Assembly (NCBI GenBank): GCA_007570785.1
Contig: ML660777.1
Span: 7,478,866-7,542,865, forward strand
Source of the DNA: Antilocapra americana
Lineage: Eukaryota; Chordata; Mammalia; Artiodactyla; Antilocapridae
Length of the DNA stretch: 64,000 nt
Direction of reading: 5' to 3'
Position numbers and translations under genes: made by a program. Shown one piece after another: positions 1-10,269 of this stretch (within the stretch, counting starts at the first letter, position 1; every line of letters begins with the position of its first letter). Below the pieces are notes generated by a model. It was not told the origin of the DNA and made no database searches. It was given only the letters and a program-made list of their open reading frames with translations.

Positions 1-227
1 ATGGGAGAAGGGCATTGAAGCATGTTAATTGTCATGTGTCTAATCAATCGCCAGCCCAGGATTGATGCTCGGGACTGGTGCAGCGAGATTTCCCGGGGGG
101 GAGGGAGGAGGGAGGGGGGACCCGGAGGGGAAGCATATGTAAACCCATGGTGATATCATGACAATGTATGGCAAAAACAATAATAAAAAAAAAATAAAAA
201 AAAAAATAAAAAAAAAAATAAAAAAAA
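1..227 (+). mobile_element. L1 LINE (bovine type), 3' UTR and poly(A) end
   Basis: This is the last part of an L1 3' UTR in sense orientation. It contains the segment around 25-75 that recurs in reverse at about 59,560-59,625 and 18,125-18,180, then a G-rich tract at 92-128 and an A-rich tail at 175-227 interrupted by single T residues. The 5' side lies outside the window, so it is unknown whether this copy is full-length or truncated. No protein-coding part is visible. Assignment rests on agreement with the two other L1 3' ends in the window. Confidence 0.88.
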
Positions 228-269
228 TGATCAAAGGACTTGAATACACATTTCTCAGAACAAGAGAAA

Positions 270-550
270 ATTATTGTCTCACAGTTCTGGAGACTAGATA
301 TCCAAAATCAATGTCAACAGAATGATACTCCCTTTGAAATTGGTAGAGGGAGAATCCTTTATTTGCCTTAAAAAAAAATCTTCAGGTTGTTCAGCAATTT
401 TTGGCATTCCTTGGCTTTTAGATGTGTCACTCGAGAAAGTGACCATTTTTCCCCGTGTATTCACATTATCATCCCTCTGTGCATATCTGTCTCTGTGTCC
501 CAAATTCCCTTTTTATAAGGACACTGGTCACTTACTAATTTTGTTTTCCC
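270..550 (-). mobile_element. MLT1-like LTR fragment (ERVL-MaLR)
   Basis: The segment reads as the reverse complement of an MLT1-type LTR. It has the recognisable stretch TCTCACAGTTCTGGAGACTA near 277-296, then a block about ill-defined nut-like repeats of this family (CTCCCT, AGAATCC, CATTCCTTGGCTT) and TATAAGGACAC near 515-525. It is strongly diverged, incomplete at both ends, and no TSD was found. A related LTR sits at 58,084-58,510. The subfamily is uncertain. Confidence 0.6.
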
Positions 551-2329
551 TAACATTTATTTCCTCAGTGATTATGTTCTAGAGTTATCTAAAATTTATT
601 AAGCAGGTCCATCCATATTCAGTTATTCATTATTACTGAATTCATTTGTCATATCCTTCTTCAGCCTTCATCTTTTGATAAAGTAGAAGATACTGAGATA
701 GTAGTATATACATTTTCAATTTTGATTTTTAAAAGTTTATGATTTAAACTGAAATCAGAGGGTAACCTCCATACTGAAAACAATTATTAAGGTGTTGGTC
801 TCCACTTTTTTCAAAAACGTGCTATTGCATTTCAGTCTTTGTCAATGATTAGATTTTTCTTTAGGCATATCCTTTCACAGAATGTTAAATATGTAAAATC
901 AAGCACATGATATTTTTATCTAAGTATTAATTTTTGCCCAAGTGTTAATTTTAATCTTATTATTTAATTGATAGACTTTCTTGCCTACTCTATCATTGTA
1001 CAGTATAAAATTATTATTTCCAGTAAAATATTTTAATAACTTTAATAATTAATGAGTCACTAAAACATACATTTTGAAATATTTCTATCCTATTGTATGT
1101 TTAGTTTTGTCTCAGTTCAAAACATCTAGAATTTAGAGACATAAAGATGAGTAATTTTCCATTTGTTTGGGGACAGGCCACCATTAATAAAGCAAACAGA
1201 CAAATCACTTCAAACTGAGAGGACACTCAAAAGCAAAGTGGTATACTTCTTCAATTGATACCCCATGACCTTTCAAGATGAAAGGATAATAATAGTCATT
1301 CACCCAGAGAAGAAGGAGAAAAGTTCTATGTTCTATTTACAGAGTTTAGAGGTCACTTGGTTATGCAGAAAACAAAATACAAAGGAAACTGCAGAAAGCA
1401 CTAGCAAGAGGATTCATGGTTACATATTTTTCTAAACTTCCTATTCACCACCAATTTTCATCTTTTAATAAGCCCCTCTGTTCCCCAAACGAAGGCCACA
1501 TTCTGTTTATTGTGTGGCTGGGGTCCCCCTTATGTTCAGCTGTCTCTCTGTGCCCTCTTTAGAGCACAAGTAATTGGTCTAAATCAAGAGCCAAATGGCA
1601 TGTCTAACTCATTCAGCGTTCTGGTGATCATATGACAGAGCTTAGAGAATTTGAGGGAGGTCTCAAACAACAAAGCAGGATATTATTTTCAGTGAAGTCT
1701 TGTGGCTATGTGTACCTCTGTTGCAAGAACAGTTAGAGTCTTTGTTTCTCCTATGATCCTAAGAGTTAGCTTGACTGCCTCATTGAAAAAACTCAAAGGC
1801 GCTCCCATAGCCTTTCCAAAGCATCATGGATTATATAGAGACCATTCTGTATTCAACCCTTCAAAACATATGCTTAGGAAAATGAGAGGTTTCTCCACCC
1901 TACTAGTCAGAATTTGTTATATTCTCAAATAAAGTATGACTATGATGGCAAAATCCTAGTTTAAAGGCATAAAATAGCTAAAACTTAATAAATGTAAATC
2001 ATTTAAAATGCAGATTTTAGAATTGTGAGTTCAGATTTTAACTCAAGATTTTACTTGTTCTTAATATGTCCATTTTAGTTTTTCTATACTAGTTTACCTA
2101 CCTGTAGGTTGAAAACAAATCTGATTTGTATTCAGAGACTTCTTAGATCTACTCAAAACATATTGTTGGGTTTTTCTCAGAGCTGAGGGAAACATATTGT
2201 AAGATATAATAATAAAACTTATGACATATATAGAGGTATTGATTTATTTAAAAGAGGTAAAATATATGCATGTTATTTAATAAGTATTAAGATTAGAAGG
2301 AAACTATAATTGTCACCAAGTGTGGCTAA
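551..2329. other. Unassigned AT-rich intergenic DNA
   Basis: I see no gene and no young repeat here. A short open frame at 1702-1932 has no recognisable domain and no upstream gene structure. The part from about 1,480 to 1,680 is less AT-rich than its surroundings but carries no motif I can name. Confidence 0.5.
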
Positions 2330-2412
2330 TTTATTTTATAGATAACTTGTTCAGAATCACAACTGAAGGATCTAGAATCCAATATCTCTGACTTTTAAGC
2401 TCAGTATTTTCC
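2330..2412 (-). repeat. MIR SINE remnant
   Basis: The stretch with TTTTATAGATAACTTGTTCA, TCACAACTGAAGGAT and CTCTGACTTTTAAGCTCA follows the order of a MIR core in reverse orientation (a TTTTACAGATGAGG-like segment, then a CACAGCT-like segment, then CTGACTCCAAAGC). Divergence is high and the ends are approximate. Confidence 0.5.
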
Positions 2413-2809
2413 CTCACTCTTTCTCTTTTTCTTGAGCTGCAGACACATGGTGCTAATTAAGAGTAGAAATTCCTATATTTCCCAACATTTTATGAAGATA
2501 CTGCACATTTCTACCTCCAAGTTAGGTACTATGGGGAAAATGCACTTCAATTTGCACAAAACCATGAATCAGCAGAGATAGCAAAAGTCAAAGCTTCAAA
2601 GTCCCTAGGGCACTGCCAACATGACAACTTCACATCAAAACTGCTCAGCACAGGCTTGACGATGGCACTGTAAATTCATGAGACTATTTTTGTGTAATGT
2701 CTTTCATTCTTTCAGTTTGAAACTCTGACCACTTTAATTCCTCAGAGACATATGTCAAAAGTTGACCACCCTAATAAAATATCCCACATTTTAATTTTGA
2801 AAATTCATT

Positions 2810-2947
2810 GTGTGTGTATGTATGTGTTAGTCGTTCAGTTGTGTCCAGCTCTTTGCAACCCCATGGACTATAGCCCACCAGGCTCCTCTGTCCACGAGAT
2901 TTTCTAGGCGAGGATACTGGAGTAGTTTGCTATTTCCTTCTCTAGGG
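2810..2947 (-). mobile_element. Bov-tA SINE, 5'-truncated, with 12-bp TSD
   Basis: Bov-tA SINEs join a tRNA-like head to a tail from the BovB LINE and are moved by BovB enzymes. Here the reverse complement of the 3' half is present (GTGTTAGTCGTTCAG at the 3' end, then ACCCCATGGACTATAGCCC). The tRNA-like head is missing. A perfect 12-bp duplication TGAAAATTCATT flanks it at 2798-2809 and 2948-2959, fixing the boundaries. Confidence 0.93.
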
Positions 2948-2959
2948 TGAAAATTCATT

Positions 2960-3630
2960 AGCATATACATTTAATAAATGGGGGAACTAACACTGTTTTA
3001 TCATAATATTCATGACACCGGATCTCCAGGACAAAGAGTAGAAAAGAAAAGCAGACTTTTTTTTTTTTGGTCCTTACTGTAGATCCACAATAACTCAAGG
3101 CTGTTCAGATATATATTAACAAAACCTAGAATTATATTGTAATTAGTCAGAGTTGTAAAAATTATATGATTGTAAATGGGAATCCAATCTCTTTTTCTTT
3201 TCTTTTTTTTTTTAGTTTCCAAGAAAACAAAAATAACAGTCACTGGATACTGAAATCTTCCACAGATGATAGCCCATTGCAATGTATACCTAAATGCAAA
3301 ATCTAGAAAATTATGGAATGATCATTTCAAAAGCTTTGAATAAACATTTTAACGATTCCTTCCTTGGGCTCAGCTCACTTCTTTTTCCTATAAATTAAAG
3401 AACTAGATTAAATCATCCCTGAGGATTAGTCTATCCATCTGATCAAACATTATTTTATCAAAAATTTTTAAAGTCTACAAAATTACTACCAGTTGTGAAA
3501 ATTGCTTTGTTTATTGTCAAAATATTTATGATAGATGATAGGAAAGTGTTACTGGTTTTTCAGCAGGGTCTGATAAAAGTTTTGAATATTCTAAGTCCCA
3601 GACTCAGACTTTTCTCTGTAAACACCTTTT
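2960..3630. other. Unassigned AT-rich intergenic DNA
   Basis: No gene or defined repeat was recognised. It holds two T-rich runs, at about 3,057-3,069 and 3,189-3,214, which on the minus strand look like A-tracts. Nothing upstream of them resembles a retrotransposed mRNA. Confidence 0.5.
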
Positions 3631-3800
3631 GGGCTTCCCCATTGGCTCAGTGGTAAAGAATATGCCTGCTGTGCAAGATCAACAGGGAACACGGGTTCGA
3701 TCCCTGGATCAGGAAGATCCCCTGGGGCAGAGCATGGCAACCCACTCCAGTATTCTTGCCTGGAAAATCTCCATGGACAGAGGAGCCTGGGGGTCTACAG
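3631..3800 (+). mobile_element. Bov-tA SINE, 3' end missing
   Basis: The element starts with the usual GGGCTTCCCC head, has a B-box-like GGTTCGATCCC at 3694-3704, and continues through GGAAGATCCCCTGG and CATGGACAGAGGAGCC. It stops at GTCTACAG, short of the usual BovB-derived end. The segment between head and B box carries extra bases (about 3,678-3,690). The tRNA resemblance comes from SINE ancestry and is not a functional tRNA gene. Confidence 0.9.
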
Positions 3801-3914
3801 TTTTATTATAAAGATAACACAGATCATTCCTGTATACTTCATACCCAGATATTCTATAATTACCATCTTACATTAATATGGTACACTGTTATTCAATGTA
3901 ATACATTAATGAGC

Positions 3915-4993
3915 CCGTGTGTGCATGCATGCTCAGACACTATGGGGTGTCCGACTCTTTTGTGACTCTATGGATTGCAGCATGCCAGACTTCCCTGTCA
4001 TTCACCGTCTACCACAGGTTGACAAATTCATGACCATTTAGTCAATGATGCTGTCTGTCTATCTCATCCTCTGCCACTCTCTTCTCCTTTTGTTTTCAAT
4101 CTTCCCCAGCATCAAGATCTTTTCCAGTGAGTTGACTCAGGTGGCCAAAGTATTGGAACTTTGGCTTCACCATCAGTCTTTCCAATAAATATTCAAGGCT
4201 GATTTCCTTTAGTATTGACTGGTTTGATCTCCTTTCAGTCCAAGGGACTCTCAAGAATCTTTTCCAGCACCATGATTTGAAAGCATCAGTTCTTCAGTGC
4301 TTAGCCTTCTTTATGGTCCAATTCTCCTGTTTGTACATGACTACTTTCAAAACCATAGCTTTAACTGTGTGGACCTTTGTTGGCAAAGTGATATCTCTGC
4401 TTTTTAATACACTATCTCGATTTATCATAGCTTTCATGGTTGCAGTTACTGTCTGCAGTGATTTTGGAGCCCAAGAAAAGAAAATCTATCACTGCTTCCA
4501 CTTTTTCCCCTTCTATTTGCCATGAAGTGGTGGGGCTGGATGCTGTAATCTTAGTGTTTTGAAAGTTGAGTTTTAAGCCAACTTTTTCATTCTCCTCTTT
4601 CACCCTCATTAAAAGGCTCTTTAGTTCCTCTTCACTTTTTGCCATTAGCGTGGTATCATCTGCATATCTGAGGTTGTTGATATTTCTCCTGGCAGTCTTG
4701 ATTCCAGCTTGTGAATCATCCAGCCTGGCATTTCAAATGATGTACTCTGCATGCTTAGTGATGCTTAAGAGCCATGTCCAACTCTTTGCTTCCCCATGGA
4801 CTGTAGTCCACTAGGCTCCTCTATCCATGGAATTTTCCAGACGAGAATACCAGAGTGCATTGCCATTTCCTACTTCAGGAGATCTTCCCGACCCAGAAGT
4901 TAAATAAGCAAGGTGGCAATATACAGTCTTGTCTTACTCTTTTCCTAATTTTGAACTAGTCAGTTGTTTCATGTAATGTTCTAACTGTTGCTG
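3915..4993 (-). mobile_element. BovB LINE fragment, RT domain to 3' end, with nested SINE
   Basis: This is a 5'-truncated BovB in reverse orientation. Reading the minus strand, the RT region comes first, with the catalytic YADD codons at 4655-4666, followed by the conserved C-terminal stretch and a short decayed 3' end near 3,915. A Bov-tA piece at 4753-4896 splits the RT region: BovB sequence stops after GTACTCTGCAT and resumes at AGTTAAATAAGCA. Several frameshifts and stops make it non-coding. The longest remaining frames are 4412-4645 and short neighbours. Confidence 0.92.
4753..4896 (-). mobile_element. Bov-tA SINE nested in BovB
   Basis: Reverse-complement Bov-tA sequence (CCATGTCCAACTCTTTGCTT, CCCCATGGACTGTAGTCCA, GATCTTCCCGACCCAG) interrupts the BovB RT region. 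The tRNA-like head beyond GACCCAG is missing, so the SINE is 5'-truncated. It post-dates the host BovB. I could not define a clear TSD. Confidence 0.88.
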
Positions 4994-5473
4994 TTGTAGC
5001 TCTTTGGTAGTAGAATAGCTGTGTAAGCTATTTTGTTTTCTTCATGGGATATTTGATTTTTCTCCATCATTTGTTTACTTATTCAGGAATTTACTCACAT
5101 GAGTATAGACTCATGGTCATTTATTTTGTGCTTTGGTTCATAAATCAATATTACTTTTTAGACATACTTTGTCTATTTTGATATACTTTAGCATGCTTGC
5201 ATTATTGTATATGTGTGAGCATGTATGTATGTTGAGTACTTTCTAACTCTCTTATAGTACAAAATATTGCAGGTACATCTTGTATATTTCCTTCACATGT
5301 CCCAGGCATTTTTTTAAGTAGCTCTGGTTCCATTTCTGGATAGTGGTATTAGAAACCAAGATTTATGTGTTAGGTATTCTTCATACAACTGAAGTGTCAT
5401 TGCTTCGTGGCATAATCTGACAGAGCATGGCTGATATGTATACACTAATCTGTGCATGTATACCTTATCATTT
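4994..5473. other. Unassigned AT-rich intergenic DNA
   Basis: No gene and no assignable repeat. It is T-rich with short TATG and TGTG repeats around 5,205-5,235. Confidence 0.5.
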
Positions 5474-5638
5474 GTGTGTGTGCTCAGTCGCTTCAGTCAT
5501 GTCCAACTCTTTGTGACACCGTGGACCGATGGCTGCCAGGCTCCTCTGTCCATGGGAGTTTCCTGGACCAAGGGATCAAAACTATGAGTCTCCTGTTTTC
5601 CTGCATTGCAGGCAGATTCTTTGCCAGAGAAGCCTATA
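5474..5638 (-). mobile_element. Bov-tA SINE, internally shortened
   Basis: The reverse complement starts with TGTGCTCAGTCGCTTCAGTC and runs through CCAGGCTCCTCTGTCCATGG to CTGCATTGCAGGCAGATTCT. The central part, normally AAGAATACTGGAGTGGGTTG followed by CCATTTCCTTCTCC, is replaced by a short stretch near 5,560-5,590, so this copy has an internal deletion. No clear TSD. Confidence 0.85.
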
Positions 5639-5683
5639 CCTATTTATAAGTATTTCTATATGTAAGCATTGGTATCTTCAGTA

Positions 5684-5757
5684 AGCGGTATACTGAAGTA
5701 TACCGGTATAACTCATGTTATACTGAGTTATACTGGCACTCATGAGTTATAGTGGCA
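5684..5757. repeat. Short local repeats and a 12-bp palindrome
   Basis: TATACCGGTATA at 5699-5710 is a perfect 12-bp palindrome. It is followed by two near-identical 14-mers, GAGTTATACTGGCA at 5725-5738 and GAGTTATAGTGGCA at 5744-5757 (one mismatch). The TATACTG unit recurs through the block. Origin unknown. Confidence 0.8.
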
Positions 5758-5760
5758 TGC

Positions 5761-7043
5761 TAATCCATTACTACAAGGATCATTCTTGTCTATCCCCCTT
5801 ACTTCTCTGTAAATTCCCTCTCCAGAAGTGAGAAACCTGACACCCTCTAGCAACCATCTATTTATTTAATTGTTCAATTTGGTACACATGTATATTGATT
5901 TCAGAAATGTAAATCTCCATCTCTGTGGAAAGAAATTTTTCTTGAGGATAGGGCTTAAGAACATTTTCTTTTTCATTTAGTCTTACAGATTCCACTCATA
6001 TCCAGAGTTACCAAGGACAACACTTCATTCCCCAATTACTCTTGGTAAGAGTATTTCATACATTTGTCTTGTATGTGGAGTCTTTTCTCACATTCTGCAG
6101 TATATCTGGGGATTCTCTCACTTTATTAAAGTTTTTTAATTGCATACGTTAAAGTTTATTTTGTATGCTACTAAGTTCTGTTGTTTAGAAACTAGTTATG
6201 ACTCTCCATTATACTATCATACAAAATAGGTTTACCACCCTAAGCATTCCCCACCTTGCTTGATCTATTCAACCCTCACCCTAAACCCTGTTAACACGTT
6301 TGAAAGAATAATACAACGTGATCAAGTAGGATTATTTTTGTTCCCTTTAAAATGCAAGATCTTTCATCAGTAGACAAATCTAGCATTGTAATAAATTTTG
6401 ATACATAGAGATAAGAAAAGAAAAACATGATTACATTATCATTGATGTCATAAAAACACTTGACAGAATATGCCAGGCTTCCTGTTACAGCACCTAGAAG
6501 GATAGACATAGAGGGAAAACTCCCATATAGCATTAGGATTAATCAACAGTAACTAAATCTTTATGGAAAAGCAAGTATATTGGGGTATCAAAAATCATGA
6601 GCATCTTGAATAGACAAAAGGGATTATGAGTACTGTTTTGACAGAGTGTAGGAATTGATATGTTATTGTCTTGGCTTATTCACTAATCTTTAGGAAAAGA
6701 GGTGAATTTGTAGGTTTATTTACCTGGTGGAAAAGCAAGTGATTTCAGTTTGGTGGAAGAGAAAGACCCGGTGGTTGCTTGCAGATAGCCCTGCTAGCCA
6801 TTAACCATTTTTTCATTTTACCCAGCAGCAATTATAATCCTAACATTTCTTTGTTAACTGTTCTATGAACAGATCATAAGACATCACAATGTCTTACCAT
6901 TTTTTCATTAATTAATGAGTTTAAGACAATTCTTTTAAAAGTTTATTTTATATATCTTGGTACTTTTCATTTTTTTGAAAATAGATATTTAACAAGGTTA
7001 AATTAACTATAAGTAAAATATCATATTTTTGAAATAAATAGAA
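5761..7043. other. Unassigned AT-rich intergenic DNA
   Basis: No gene was recognised. Open frames here (for example 6291-6533 minus) have no domain signature and a composition expected by chance. No young SINE or LINE occurs until the BovB TSD at 7,044. Confidence 0.5.
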
Positions 7044-7052
7044 TTAACAATA

Positions 7053-8841
7053 TAAGGAATAGAGGAAAACAATAGAGTGGGAAAGACTAGAGAGCTCTTC
7101 AAAAAAGTTAGAGCTACCAAGGGAACATTTAATGCAAAGATGGGCACAATAAAGGACAGAAATGCTATGGACCTAACAGAAGCAGAAGATATTAAGAAGA
7201 GGTGGCAAGAGCAAGAATCCCAGGGATGGGGGAGCCTGGTGGCCTGCCATCTATGGGGTGGCACAGAGTCGGACACTACTGAAGCGACTTAGCAGCAATG
7301 ACCTGAATAACCATGATGGGTGATAACTCACTTAGACTGAGATATCCTGGAATGTGACATCAAGTGGGCCTTGGGAAGCATCAACATGAACAAAGCTAGT
7401 GTAGGTGATGGAATTACAGTTGAGCTATTTCAAATCCTAAAAGATGATGCTGTGAAAGTGCTGCACTCAATATGCTAGTGGATTTGGGAAACACAGCAGT
7501 GTCCACAGTACTGGAAAAGGTCACTTTTCATTCCAATCCTGAAGAAAGTCAATGCCAAAGAATGCTCACAGCCACACAATTGCACTCATCTCACACGCTA
7601 GCAAAGTAGTGCTCAGTTTTCTTCAAGACAGGCTTTAATGGTATGTGAATTGTGAGCTTCCAGATCTTCAAGCTGGATTTAGAAAAGGCAGAGGACCCAA
7701 AGATCAAATTGCCAACATCCATTGAATCACAGAAAAACAAGAGAGTTCCATTAAAACACCTACTTCTGCTTTATTGACTGTGCCAAAGTCTTTGACTGTG
7801 TGGACCACAACAAACTCTGGAAAATTCTTAAAAATATGAAAATACCAGACCACCTGACCTGCCTTCTGAGATTCTGTATGCAAGTTAAGAAGCAACAGTT
7901 AGAACTGAATATGAAATAACAGAATGGGTCCAAATTGGAAAAGGAGTACATGAAAGCTGTATATTGTCACCCTGCTTATTTAACTTATATGCAGAATATA
8001 TCATGAGAAATGCTGAGCTGGATGAGGCACAGGCTTGGATCAAGAGCCGGGAGAAATATCAATAATATCAGATATGCAGATGACACCAGCCTTATGGCAG
8101 AAAGTGAAGAAGAACCAAGAGTGAAAGTGAAAGAGGAGAGTGAAAAAGTTAGTTTAAAACTCAACATTCAGAAAACTAAGATCATGGCATCTGGTCCCAT
8201 CACTAAATGGCAAATAGATGGGGAAACAAAGGAAATAGTGACAGACTTTATTTTTGGGGGGCTCCAAAATCACTGCAGATGGTGACTGTACCTATAAAAT
8301 TAAAAGACGCTTACTCCTTGGAAGAAAAGTTATGACCAACCTAGATAGCATATTAAAAAGCAGAGACATTACTTTGCCAACAAAGTTCTGTCTAGTCAAA
8401 GCTATGGATTTTCCAGTATTCATGTATGGATGTGAGAATTGGACTATAAAGAAACCTTAGTGCCAAATAATTTATATCTTTTAACTGTGGTGTTGGAGAA
8501 GACTCTTGAGAGTCCCTTAGACTGCAAGGAGATCCAAACATTCCATCTTAAAGGAAATGAATCTAAATAATCATTGGAAGGACTGATGCTGAAGCTGAAG
8601 CTCCAATACTTTGGCCACCTGATGTGAAGAACTGACTCATTCAAAAAGACCCTGATGCTAGAAAAGATTTGATGACAGGAGGAGAAGGGGATGACAGAAG
8701 ATGAGATGGTTGGATGGCAGCATAACTCAATGGATATGAGTTTGAGTAAACTCCAGGTGTTGGTGATGAACAGGGAGGCCTGTTATGCTGTATTCCATGG
8801 AGTTGCAAAGAGTCAGATATGACTGAACAACTGAACTGAAC
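7053..8841 (+). mobile_element. BovB LINE, 5'-truncated, RT to 3' end
   Basis: A sense-strand BovB beginning in the linker upstream of RT (AGAGGAAAACAATAGAGTGG). It runs through the RT domain, with YADD codons at 8073-8084, to the 3' end with repeated GAACTGAAC-type sequence near 8,830. The duplication TTAACAATA at 7044-7052 and 8842-8850 brackets it. The frame is broken many times; remaining pieces include 8010-8285 (finger/palm with YADD) and 8254-8460. A SINE-derived patch replaces BovB sequence at about 7,211-7,300. Confidence 0.94.
7211..7300 (+). mobile_element. Bov-tA 3' segment embedded in BovB
   Basis: The sequence from GAATCCCAGGGATGGGGGAG to ACTGAAGCGACTTAGCAGCA is the 3' half of a Bov-tA-type SINE in the same orientation as the host BovB. 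BovB breaks off after GGTGGCAAGA and resumes at ACCTGAATAACCATGATGGG. About 40 bp of BovB expected between these points is absent, compared by eye with the copy at 14.6-14.8 kb. This may be a truncated insertion with target deletion or a template switch. Confidence 0.8.
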
Positions 8842-9023
8842 TTAACAATACATGAAAATAATGACTTTTTCAAACCAGAAAACTGTCTTTAAAAATAGCA
8901 TAGAACCTTCCTATCAATTTTGCTGTGATCCTAAAAAATATTCTGAAAAATTAGTCTTTAAATAATGGTACAGATAATAAGAATTTTGACAAATTCCATT
9001 AATCCAATAGTATTAACGTAACA

Positions 9024-9236
9024 GCTTTCCAGGTGACTCAGGTGGTAAAGAATCTGCCTGTAGTGTCAGACACCCGGGTTTGATTCCTGGGTCAGGAAGA
9101 TCCCCTGGAGAAGGATATAGCAACCCACTCCAGCATTCTTGCCTGGAAAATCCCATGGCTAGAGGAACTTGGTGGGCTACAGCCCATTGGGTTGCAAAAG
9201 AGTTGGATGTGACTTAGCTTCTAAACATGAGCAACA
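9024..9236 (+). mobile_element. Bov-tA SINE
   Basis: Near-complete: head GCTTTCCAGGTGACTCAGGT, B-box-like GGTTTGATTCC near 9,077, GGAAGATCCCCTGGAGAAGG, then ATGGCTAGAGGAAC and a decayed 3' end with AGCAACATAGC. A possible short duplication around ACAGCTT flanks it (9,021-9,027 and 9,241-9,247). Confidence 0.9.
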
Positions 9237-9551
9237 TAGCAACAGCTTATCAAATATTAGGAGAAAACAAAATATCATGCCAGAAGAAAGCCAAATAATA
9301 AGCAACCACATAATCAACAGAATGTGTCTGTGGATGATAAATGGGACAAAAACACAGAACACTGACTAACTAGGATTGACATTACAGAAGTCCTGGTCTC
9401 TGGGAAGCCAAGGATCAGCTCCTTCTGAGCAAAGGGTGATTGAAAGGAACCAGGTTAAAACACTACGGCTGAGGTCTTGAGTGGGGCTCTCTGCTGGTGA
9501 AAGGGGACCAAACGAAAATATCTGCAGCATCTGCAACCTAGTGCTGGATCA
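9237..9551. other. Unassigned intergenic DNA
   Basis: No gene or repeat recognised between the SINE and the BovB 3' end. Composition is near-average around 9,380-9,540, with no motif I can name. Confidence 0.5.
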
Positions 9552-9892
9552 TTTCAGTCAGTTCAGTTGCTCAGTCGTGTCTAACTCTATGCAACCCCAT
9601 GGATTGCAGTACGCCAGGCTTCCCTGTCCATCACCAATTCCCAAAGCTTGCTCAAACTCATGTCCATAGAGTCCGTGATGCCATCCAACCATCTCATCCT
9701 GGTCATCCCCTTCTCCTTCTGCCTTCAATCATTCCCAGCATCAGGGTCTTTTCTAGTGAATCAATTCTTCGCATTAGGTGGTCAAAGTATTGGAGTTTCG
9801 GCTTCAGCATCAGTCCTTCCAATGAACATTTAGGACTAATTTCCTTTAGGATTGACTGGTTTGGTCTCTTTGCAGTCCAAGGGACTCTCACA
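9552..9892 (-). mobile_element. BovB LINE 3' end fragment
   Basis: Reverse complement of the BovB 3' terminus. It begins with the TTCAGTCAGTTCAG terminal repeat, continues with CCCATGGATTGCAGTACGCC and GTCAAAGTATTGGAGTTTCG, and ends at GCAGTCCAAGGGACTCTCA. Only the distal C-terminal codons and 3' UTR remain (minus frame 9703-9891). The 5' end is a truncation, and no TSD was found. Confidence 0.9.
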
Positions 9893-10269
9893 GTACTTCC
9901 AGGTACTTGCCATTGTCAGAAATTCTGGGACTAGCTTAGTTCTACCATAGCTTTCCCCAACCCTTGCCAAAAATCACATGTGTCTGGACATTTTAAAATA
10001 TATGCCTAAAGAACTCAGTGGATAGAGATAACATCAACTTGGAATTTAGAAGCTTTTATTAAGCAATTACTTTAAGATAATTGAATCTGTTCTCAAAAAT
10101 TTAAAAATTTCTTGTCTCAAATACATCCACAGGTACAAATATTCAGGCCCACTTTTCTTAAAAATCCAAGCATATATTCCAGATTTTTTCCCATGTGATT
10201 CTGAGAAATAAACAAAGCTATCTGATCCAGTTAACTATGCTAAAACCAAACAAAAACAGAAAAATTAAA
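9893..10269. other. Unassigned AT-rich DNA
   Basis: No gene or clear repeat. The right side may belong to the ancient L1 that follows, but similarity is too weak to claim. Confidence 0.45.

Noticed and set aside
225..268. Possible older L1 fragment right after the L1 poly(A)
   Set aside because: CAAAGGACTTGAATACACATTT resembles an old L1 ORF2 phrase but is too short to annotate.
1702..1932. 76-codon plus frame considered as a small gene
   Set aside because: No domain, no splice or promoter context, and length within chance expectation.
3057..3214. T-runs considered as poly(A) tails of minus-strand retrocopies
   Set aside because: No mRNA-like or element sequence precedes them and no TSD was seen.
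3631..3800. tRNA-like sequence with a GGTTCGATCCC B box
   Set aside because: Part of the Bov-tA SINE head, repeated in many diverged copies; no cloverleaf of a functional tRNA.
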